From Candidatus Wallbacteria bacterium (GTDB lineage Bacteria; Muiribacteriota; JAQTZZ01), in NCBI GenBank assembly GCA_028711905.1, contig JAQTRI010000249.1:1-5770 (forward strand): a stretch of DNA of 5,770 nt. Reading direction: 5' to 3'. The position numbers were made by a program, and so were the translations under genes. Below, piece after piece: positions 1-5,218 of the stretch (its first letter is position 1; every line of letters begins with the position of its first letter). Under the pieces are notes generated by a model. The model ran no database searches. It had not been told where the DNA came from and was given only the letters and a program-made list of their open reading frames with translations.

Positions 1-928
1 GCTCTTCAGCAGAAAATGCACCGCTCTGATACAGAGCCAGGAACTGCTCGCTGACGCCGGAACCGAACAGCAGGGCATCATCGGTGTTGACAGTGACGCG
101 CACTCCGTGGTCGAACAGAACTCTGATCTGATGCAAGGCGTAATCGCTGGAATACCCGAGGCTGATATTGCTCTCAGGGCAGACATTGAGTGCGATCCGG
201 CGTTCCGCCAGAAATTTCATAGCTTCTTTGGACGCTGCTGCAGCAATGCCATGCTGCACTGAAGAGAGATTCAGTTCTTCCACCGCCCGCACTACATCAT
301 CGGCTGTACCGGATTCTCCGGCATGGGCTTTGAGTTTCAGGCCTGAGCGCCCAGCTGAGCTGAAAATCTCGCGGAATTCTCCGGCCGGTCTGGCCGCTTC
401 GTCACCGTAAAGATCCACTGACTTGAAAAGTCCGGTTTCCAGGCATTCGTCTAACAAACGACTCAGTTCTTCAACTGCATACATGCGGTTTAGACCGAGT
501 TCCAGTCGGAATTCGATGTGCCGGGCAGTCTCAATGTGCAACCGGCAGATATCACGGGCCATTTCTTCCGCGGATCTCCCGTACAGCCCAGGATAGCGGG
601 CGTCTAAGCTCATCTCCAGCACAGCCACCCCATCTGCTGCAGCCTGAGTGAAAGCTGACTCGAAGAACAGCAGAACTCCCTGATAGCTCTGGTAATGAGG
701 CTTGATGTTGGCATCAGCCCACCGGATCATTCCTGAGATCCCACCGTAAACGGACGGGAAATCAAGCTTCGCTCCCAGTCTTTTGGCTGTGAATTCCCGG
801 CTGCCGCCGTAGATGCCGTGATTGTGCAGGTCGGATTTCGGTACCAGGCGCAGAGCCGCGATATCATCATTCTGCAGCGCGGAGATGAAATCCAGGCTCA
901 AGCGTTCGGAGATAAAGGAACTGCGCAT
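1..928 (-). CDS. adenosine deaminase family metal-dependent hydrolase, 3' end cut by window
   Basis: Partial: 309 codons are visible and the C-terminus lies beyond position 1. The family (amidohydrolase superfamily, PF00962 type) hydrolytically deaminates adenosine, adenine or related purines in the cytoplasm using one metal ion. Seen in order: the metal-binding HxH at H35 and H37 (LHNHG), the catalytic HAGE block at 202-205 (H202 metal ligand, E205 proton donor), H226 in a QHG context (equivalent to the family's catalytic His), CPESN at 250-254, and NTDD with D283 (metal ligand) and D284. All key catalytic residues are therefore present. About 30 residues precede the usual PK-x-DLH start. 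The classic HLDG is replaced by HGIYGG, so the Asp that contacts the ribose 5'-OH in characterised adenosine deaminases is absent and the substrate is uncertain. The start is the ATG at 928, 25 nt after the upstream gene. It has no good Shine-Dalgarno site, so translational coupling is likely. A TTG nine codons later is an alternative start. Confidence 0.88.
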   Translation of the reverse strand, partial: MRSSFISERLSLDFISALQNDDIAALRLVPKSDLHNHGIYGGSREFTAKRLGAKLDFPSVYGGISGMIRWADANIKPHYQSYQGVLLFFESAFTQAAADGVAVLEMSLDARYPGLYGRSAEEMARDICRLHIETARHIEFRLELGLNRMYAVEELSRLLDECLETGLFKSVDLYGDEAARPAGEFREIFSSAGRSGLKLKAHAGESGTADDVVRAVEELNLSSVQHGIAAAASKEAMKFLAERRIALNVCPESNISLGYSSDYALHQIRVLFDHGVRVTVNTDDALLFGSGVSEQFLALYQSGAFSAEE

Positions 929-953
929 AACTTTCAGCGTTTCGCCCAGACCT

Positions 954-1619
954 TCAAAGCGCGGATTCCAGGGCCTTTTTCATTTCATTCCTGTTGCTGC
1001 GTCCTGCCGGTCCCTTGTCCAGGACCCCTGTCACCAGAATGGAACTTCCGGCGACAACGATCCCAGGGGGAGCAGAGTGCCTGAATGTGAACCCTGTGAC
1101 TCCGGTTTTCCTGATCTCTTCCGCCCCATACTCACGGATGATTTCTTTCATGGCTGCACCGGCGTCTTCCAACAATTCCGACAGATTGCGCAGTGCTGCT
1201 TCTCCCTCGGGAATCGTCTCCCATTCCACATTCCACTTCACCCCGGTTCCCAGTTCCTCACTCAGAACTCTGCCCACTTCTTCTGCGCGCCTGGACAAAG
1301 CAAGCTTCGTTGGAGCAGGACCGGACGGAGCAGGGGACAACTCGCCTTCGGAAAGCAGATCCAGCACTGCAGAGGCATCGTGCACAACCAGTGTTTCGAT
1401 GCGCTCGGCGTGGATGTAAGCCGCCTCACCCATGCCACCGCTGCCGGCCAGTTTCAGGAGCAGGGCCTGGCCATACCCTTTGATCATCCGGCAGTCGAGA
1501 ACCGCTCCGCAGAACGAAGCCCCACCCGCCATGTGCACAGTTACGATCCGGTCCTTTTTTCCGCTCCGGCAGATGTCCTGCAGCACAGCCAGTGTTTCAC
1601 GGGCTTTCAGCCTTTCCAT
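954..1619 (-). CDS. hypothetical protein: Sm/LSm-like N-terminal domain plus unnamed C-terminal domain
   Basis: 221 aa, no signal peptide or membrane segment, so probably cytoplasmic. I do not recognise a named family. Residues 22-80 read like an Sm fold: an alternating strand with V26 and V28, G32-G33, F36, G38, V40 and D42 (compare the Sm1 pattern VxVxLxxGxxFxGxVxxxD), then a YIHAERIETLVV stretch at 68-79 resembling the Sm2 strand of Hfq-like proteins. A Pro/Ala/Ser-rich linker spans about 92-106. Residues 113-221 match most of the 135-aa protein of the upstream gene: V-x-W-x-x-I at 131-136, A-M-K-E-I at 156-160, a Gly-Ile strand near 186 and a charged helix at the end. The gene begins 8 nt after the upstream stop with no clear Shine-Dalgarno site, implying translational coupling. 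It is followed 25 nt later by the deaminase-family gene. RNA binding is inference from the fold resemblance; another small beta-barrel, such as an SH3-like one, remains possible. Confidence 0.8.
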   Translation of the reverse strand: MERLKARETLAVLQDICRSGKKDRIVTVHMAGGASFCGAVLDCRMIKGYGQALLLKLAGSGGMGEAAYIHAERIETLVVHDASAVLDLLSEGELSPAPSGPAPTKLALSRRAEEVGRVLSEELGTGVKWNVEWETIPEGEAALRNLSELLEDAGAAMKEIIREYGAEEIRKTGVTGFTFRHSAPPGIVVAGSSILVTGVLDKGPAGRSNRNEMKKALESAL

Positions 1620-1627
1620 GGCCCGGC

Positions 1628-2035
1628 CTACAGTTTCTGTTCCAGAAGTTTGACCAGATGCCTGCTGCGGTCATTAATATCATCGATATTGGTGGCGGTT
1701 TTATGGTCGACTGTCAGCACGCCATTTTCAAAGGTAATGCCATTGTAATTGGAAAACTTATTGCTGTTCTTGAACGCGACCTGCTTCAGGCCGGATTTGA
1801 GGGCTTCTTTGCCCATTTCGTCCTTGCATATGTCCTTAAAAGCCTCTTCCACTGTATTGAAAAAAACCTTCTTAAAGCATTCCTCGTACATGTGGGAGTA
1901 TTCGGGAATGGCAATCGCGTCCCAGTCCACTTCTAAGGGGACTTCAAAACCGGCAGCGTCATTAAGTGCCTTTTTGGCGGGTTCGAGATGGTTGTCCTGA
2001 AATTCCTTGACAGCTCTTTTTTCGGCGAGACCCAT
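1628..2035 (-). CDS. conserved-looking hypothetical protein, 135 aa, first gene of the operon
   Basis: A soluble, charged 135-aa protein without signal peptide or membrane helix. I do not recognise a named function. It opens with a charged helix (MGLAEKRAVKEF), then a strand containing EVPLEVDWDAI (31-41), helices around 46-80 including EEAFKDICKDEMGKEALK, and a C-terminal beta section (GITFENGVLTV, 99-109) ending in a helix with DRSRHLVKLLEQKL. The middle and end align with the C-terminal half of the next gene's product. The ATG at 2035 is chosen because a textbook AGGAGGT lies 5 nt upstream. The same frame is open to an ATG at 2065, but that extra stretch would be encoded by the ribosome-binding site itself, so it is not coding. 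The gene heads an apparent operon with the Sm-like protein and the deaminase-family enzyme. Confidence 0.85.
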   Translation of the reverse strand: MGLAEKRAVKEFQDNHLEPAKKALNDAAGFEVPLEVDWDAIAIPEYSHMYEECFKKVFFNTVEEAFKDICKDEMGKEALKSGLKQVAFKNSNKFSNYNGITFENGVLTVDHKTATNIDDINDRSRHLVKLLEQKL

Positions 2036-2040
2036 TTGAT

Positions 2041-2047
2041 ACCTCCT
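2041..2047 (-). promoter_or_regulatory. strong Shine-Dalgarno site fixing the start of the 135-aa gene
   Basis: The minus strand reads AGGAGGT, 5 nt before the ATG at 2035. It is the best ribosome-binding site in the left operon and shows that the longer frame starting at 2065 is not the real protein. The two downstream genes lack comparable sites, consistent with coupled translation from this entry point. Confidence 0.85.
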
Positions 2048-2067
2048 GGCAAATGATAGCTGCAATT

Positions 2068-2097
2068 ATTGTACAGCAAACATCTCCATGATGAAAA
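2068..2097 (-). promoter_or_regulatory. candidate sigma70 promoter of the left operon
   Basis: The minus strand has a -35-like TTTTCA (2092-2097; 4 of 6 to TTGACA), an 18-bp spacer and a -10-like TACAAT (2068-2073; 5 of 6 to TATAAT). Transcription would begin near 2061, giving a leader of roughly 26 nt that contains the Shine-Dalgarno site. The -10 is good and the -35 is mediocre. The position, just upstream of the first gene and downstream of a candidate terminator, supports it. Confidence 0.5.
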
Positions 2098-2112
2098 CAG
2101 ACAAACAATAAG

Positions 2113-2162
2113 AAAAAACCGCAGTTCCCGTTTTTCGCCTTCATCAGTTACATAAGCTGCGG
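2113..2162 (-). terminator. candidate rho-independent terminator after the 584-aa gene
   Basis: On the minus strand CTGCGG (complement of 2119-2124) can pair with the preceding CCGCAG (complement of 2157-2162), and six T residues follow at once (2118 down to 2113), then a T-rich run. The loop is long, about 32 nt, which weakens the call. The place is right, about 85-130 nt past the stop of the 584-aa gene and before the promoter of the next operon. Confidence 0.35.
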
Positions 2163-2225
2163 CACGATTATTTCCTTAGTGTAATCATCGAATTTCTTCA
2201 TGCCGGATTCAGCAACTCCGTTGGA
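2148..2225 (-). pseudogene. short protein-like open frame, possible gene remnant
   Basis: Between the stop of the 584-aa gene and the next operon, one minus-strand frame is open from just after a TAG (2226-2228) to a TAA at 2148-2150. Its second part, from an ATG at 2201, encodes 17 residues beginning MKKFDDYTKEII and ending VPQLM. The composition looks like a protein C-terminal helix. No Shine-Dalgarno site precedes the ATG, and the end of the frame runs into the candidate terminator stem. It could be the tail of a decayed gene, a tiny peptide or chance. I do not assign a function. Confidence 0.2.
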
Positions 2226-2245
2226 CTAAAAGGGTTTCCATCCAA

Positions 2246-4000
2246 CTACAGACCGAAAAACACCCGCTCGAACTGCCCGACCCAGGCTGTGAAGTGCGTG
2301 TCTGCAGCCCAGAAACGCAGCCTTCCGTCCTGCAGGGTCAGCGAACCGCCATAAGGATATGATGTGTTTCCGATCTCGCCGGCGATCATGTTGTGATGCT
2401 TGTGCACATATTCCATGTAGCCGGATGTGTTGTGGATGAAGCAGAAGCGGATGTGCGGAAAATTCCTGATGGCTGTGATGAAATTAGCGCGCATGTCATC
2501 AATGGAATAGCACAGAGAATCACCATCGAAAATACCGGTCAGATGACTGTCCACCAGTTCAGTGATATCCGGGTCTGTACCGTAATTTTCGTTGATCAGC
2601 TTCAGAAGCGCGTGATTGACCCTGCCACCCCCTGAAAGCGAAAACTGCTCGAACCGCACGCCCGGCTTCCCTGTTGAGCGCTCCATGTGCCGGAACATGG
2701 AAAGCAGGACGCGACCGTTGGAGCCCTGCTGAAATCCGGGCCAGTATTTGGCAACGCTCAGCGGATATGCCACAATAGCCCCCTCGCCGGGCTTGATGTG
2801 CTTCTTCATGTCCGACCTGTCCGCTGCAGTCTGGTCCGCATAATCGGCGTTGTGATCGCCATGGTTGCAAAAGTAAATGGCTGTGACATTATCCCTGTTG
2901 CCCAGATACCAGAGTCTGGTGTATTCCAGAATCCCCCCTGTGCCGACAAGCTTGGCTTTCAGGCCATCGGAAAATTCCGGCACCTCGCTGCCGCAGAGCA
3001 GATATTTCGCATAAGTAAAGCCTTCGACTCCTGAAGCAGTGATGATCTTTCTCCATGAACCTGTGGTGGATATCACAATAACCGCTGCGCCATCAGTCAG
3101 AGTTTCCAGAACAGCGTATGAACTTCCCGCGCCTGAGCGGACATTCAGATCATTAATATTGCACAGCCCTGTTTCTTCAGGTATAGACTGGTCGTCTGCA
3201 GACTCTAAGTATGATGAGTAAACCCATCCGTCCTCCACTGCCGGGCTGTTGATCTTAGACCAGGACCCGCTCTGCGAGAGCACCATGACCCTGGTTCCGG
3301 GTTTCAGTTTAGTGATAACCGGATGCGAAGCTCCAGCCCCTGCGCGCACATTCAAGCCAGAATCAGAGGTCTTCACCATGTAAACTCCAGCGCGAATCAC
3401 CGGAGCCTCGCCCTGATCCCCGGGCTCATCGTCCGACCCTGAACAGATGAAACGAACCAGGCTCCTGTGCACATGCCCGGAAGAAGTGCCTGAGCGCACC
3501 TCATACCAGTCTCCAAAACAGGAAACCACTTCCAACACCGTGCCTGGAGACACATACGAGCCTCCAGAACCGAATGCGGGCTGCTCCTTGAGAATTGCAC
3601 CGTGCGATCCTGCACCAATTTCCATACTCTCATGCGTAAGATCGATTCGTCCCGGGTCTATGCAAGGTTGAGAAGCACTAAGAATACCGGACAGAACAGG
3701 AAGACCTCCACTGAAGGTCAGGAACAGTCGCAGATCCTCCCCGGTCACAAAATTCCTGATATACTCCATAGCCTGATTTTGCTGTTTCCCGCGCAAAAAA
3801 CTCTCCATCAGGCAGGTCAATTCGTCCTCTTCGTCAAGAAGAGCGTTATACGCCACTGCCGCATTGCTGAACTCCATTATCTCCTGCAGCGCTGTGCGCC
3901 TGTTGACTGCCTCGACATAATCAAAAATCAGGTTGCCCGTGTCCCAGGCCCTGCAGCAGCAACAGCTGATCAAAACAACAAGCAGAAAAAGACAGCGCAT
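2246..4000 (-). CDS. exported (probable lipoprotein) three-SH3b protein with C-terminal alpha/beta-hydrolase-like domain
   Basis: 584 aa. The N-terminus is a short signal sequence, MRCLFLLVVLISC; L10-I11-S12-C13 fits a lipobox and is followed by three more Cys (C14-C16). Residues 20-110 look helical and unassigned. Three SH3b-like repeats follow: about 127-185 (degenerate, with YEVRSG), 205-266 (LNVRAGAG, GSWSKI, GWVYSSYL) and 276-335 (LNVRSGAG, GSWRKI, GFTYAKYL). Such repeats usually bind cell-wall peptides. Residues 345-584 resemble an alpha/beta hydrolase: strand AIYFCNHGDH (374-383), nucleophile-elbow-like SLSGG (454-458, candidate nucleophile S456), candidate acid D484 in VDSH and candidate base H569 in ADTHF. 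The triad is inferred. Substrate is unknown; a cell-envelope esterase or amidase is possible. The ATG at 4000 has AGGAGG at 4005-4010, a 4-nt spacer. It is a single-gene unit, divergent from the propeller gene. Confidence 0.85.
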   Translation of the reverse strand: MRCLFLLVVLISCCCCRAWDTGNLIFDYVEAVNRRTALQEIMEFSNAAVAYNALLDEEDELTCLMESFLRGKQQNQAMEYIRNFVTGEDLRLFLTFSGGLPVLSGILSASQPCIDPGRIDLTHESMEIGAGSHGAILKEQPAFGSGGSYVSPGTVLEVVSCFGDWYEVRSGTSSGHVHRSLVRFICSGSDDEPGDQGEAPVIRAGVYMVKTSDSGLNVRAGAGASHPVITKLKPGTRVMVLSQSGSWSKINSPAVEDGWVYSSYLESADDQSIPEETGLCNINDLNVRSGAGSSYAVLETLTDGAAVIVISTTGSWRKIITASGVEGFTYAKYLLCGSEVPEFSDGLKAKLVGTGGILEYTRLWYLGNRDNVTAIYFCNHGDHNADYADQTAADRSDMKKHIKPGEGAIVAYPLSVAKYWPGFQQGSNGRVLLSMFRHMERSTGKPGVRFEQFSLSGGGRVNHALLKLINENYGTDPDITELVDSHLTGIFDGDSLCYSIDDMRANFITAIRNFPHIRFCFIHNTSGYMEYVHKHHNMIAGEIGNTSYPYGGSLTLQDGRLRFWAADTHFTAWVGQFERVFFGL

Positions 4001-4075
4001 GGCGCCTCCTCGATGATTCCTGTCTGCCTGTAATCCGGTCTGAATTTATCCCTGCGTGGGGTGACCTGTGCAGAC

Positions 4076-4104
4076 ACTATCTCACAAATCGACCGCTCAA
4101 GCAA
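4076..4104 (-). promoter_or_regulatory. weak candidate promoter for the 584-aa gene
   Basis: The minus strand shows TTGCTT (4099-4104), a 17-bp spacer and GATAGT (4076-4081; 4 of 6 to TATAAT). The spacing is ideal but the hexamers are poor. It would give a leader of about 70 nt. No better sigma70 pair is evident between 4001 and 4140. Confidence 0.25.
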
Positions 4105-4163
4105 GAAGCATGTTTCAAACCATCTCCTGCATCTGTTCATCGCTACCAGTGATGCCGTGTTTC

Positions 4164-4192
4164 TTGACTTATGACAGTTTCCCCCATATCAT
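4164..4192 (+). promoter_or_regulatory. strong sigma70-like promoter, predicted to give a leaderless mRNA
   Basis: TTGACT (4164-4169; 5 of 6 to TTGACA), a 17-bp spacer and TATCAT (4187-4192; 5 of 6 to TATAAT). The -10 ends 6 nt before the ATG at 4199, so the usual start point falls on or within a base or two of that A. No Shine-Dalgarno sequence lies between the -10 and the ATG, where the bases are GTCTCC. Confidence 0.65.
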
Positions 4193-4198
4193 GTCTCC

Positions 4199-5200
4199 AT
4201 GCGTATTACGACTCTCCTGTTCCTGCTTTTTGTGATCTGCTCCAGTCTAAGCGCCGAATGGGTCGTGCTTACTGAACTGATCGCACCAGGCACAAGGTCT
4301 GAAGGCAAGCGCGGCGTTCTCTCCTTCAACAAGGAAAAGATCACCCCCTACGCCGAACGCATCGTTACCCGAGACGGCCGGGAATTCATTTTCATTGAAC
4401 CAAAATACACCTGGAGCGATGCCGGGTGGAAACAGGCCAGAACCACACCTCCTAAAGCGCCGGACACAGGCGAAACAGTCATTACCCCTGAAGAACTGGA
4501 ATCCGGCCTTTATTACGGTGATGTCAACAGCGTCAAATCCGGCACCCCGCCGGCCTGGGTTTTTCTGGAAAATCACCTGTACACAGTATGGATCAGACCT
4601 GACCGCATCAATGCCTTCCTCGGACTGACCAAAGAAAGCGGGGCTGTACCCTTTGAATTTCTCTCTGATAAGAGACCCAATATGCTCTGGAACATCTCTT
4701 TCTTTCCAACAAGTTTGCTCCTGTCCACTGCCGAAGACTTCCTGGTGGCCGGGTTTGAACGGGAACAGAGTCAGCCCATGATCTACCGCATTTCCAAGGC
4801 CCACGGCGCCATTCTCTCCCGCCATCCGCTGCCTGCCGGTTTTGACCAGACGAAAATGCTGCCCTCTTTCGCGATTGATGAAAAAAACCTGTACTACTTT
4901 ACAGGCGCGATGAAGACCGGAAAGTTCAATATTTATGACCTGGAAACAGAAAAAAAGACCTTTGAGCGACAGATCTATTTCACGCACAAGTCCCCAGTCA
5001 TCAGCCACGGGGAACGGCTGTTCCTGGCCTATTCAGAAGCTGATCACAAATTCTGCCATCTCGAAGCCTGCTCGCGTAATGGTGAGCGCATCTGGCATTT
5101 CCGCACCAGGGAAAGTATCTGCGAACTTCAGCCTTTGGTCGATGACCTGCGCGTGATCTATTTCACGAGCGGCGCAATTTACTGCTTTTCGAACAATTGA
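4199..5200 (+). CDS. secreted beta-propeller-like protein of unknown function
   Basis: 333 aa with a classical signal peptide: R2, a hydrophobic core TTLLFLLFVIC, and probable cleavage after LSA (A19) before EWVV. The protein is therefore exported to the periplasm or outside. No catalytic motif is evident. From about 171 on there are roughly 40-residue repeats of beta-strand character: 171-212 (DFLVAGFE, MIYRIS), 221-260 (NLYYFTG, KFNIYDLETEKKTF), 266-301 (RLFLAYSE, NGERIWHF) and 310-333 (VIYFTSGAIYCF). The 'display, element, then asp-leu-glu-thr' pattern resembles blades of PQQ/WD-type propellers. The N-terminal part (20-165) is less regular and may hold further blades. The ATG at 4199 is the only plausible start because the promoter -10 lies directly upstream; there is no ribosome-binding site. 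The Ppx/GppA gene follows 18 nt after the stop, so the two are probably cotranscribed. Divergent blades or another beta fold remain possible. Confidence 0.82.
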   Translation: MRITTLLFLLFVICSSLSAEWVVLTELIAPGTRSEGKRGVLSFNKEKITPYAERIVTRDGREFIFIEPKYTWSDAGWKQARTTPPKAPDTGETVITPEELESGLYYGDVNSVKSGTPPAWVFLENHLYTVWIRPDRINAFLGLTKESGAVPFEFLSDKRPNMLWNISFFPTSLLLSTAEDFLVAGFEREQSQPMIYRISKAHGAILSRHPLPAGFDQTKMLPSFAIDEKNLYYFTGAMKTGKFNIYDLETEKKTFERQIYFTHKSPVISHGERLFLAYSEADHKFCHLEACSRNGERIWHFRTRESICELQPLVDDLRVIYFTSGAIYCFSNN

Positions 5201-5218
5201 AAAAGGCAACCGTTTAAT

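Noticed and set aside
822..1748. Long plus-strand open frame of about 308 codons
   Set aside because: It lies antisense to the deaminase-family and Sm-like genes, both supported by motifs and the shared domain. Its translation is rich in Cys, Ser, Pro and Phe with no domain, and no Shine-Dalgarno site precedes it.
2036..2065. Extended N-terminus (MQLSF...) for the 135-aa protein
   Set aside because: The extra ten codons overlap the AGGAGGT ribosome-binding site and begin inside the predicted leader. The ATG at 2035 is correctly spaced.
2220..2246. Perfect 6-bp inverted repeat GTTGGA ... TCCAAC with a 15-nt loop at the end of the 584-aa gene
   Set aside because: The stem is short and AT-mixed, the loop is large and no T-run follows on the minus strand, so it is a poor terminator; chance is likely.
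2559..2870. Alternative minus-strand frame of about 103 codons inside the 584-aa gene
   Set aside because: It is wholly nested in a supported gene with Arg/Gln/Ala-rich composition typical of an out-of-frame shadow.
4021..4076. 7-bp inverted repeat TGTCTGC / GCAGACA in the divergent intergenic region
   Set aside because: The arms are 42 nt apart with no supporting stem extension. It could be an operator half-site pair, but nothing else supports it.
4247..5008. Minus-strand open frame of about 253 codons
   Set aside because: It is antisense to the signal-peptide-bearing propeller gene, has no ribosome-binding site and shows no recognisable motif.
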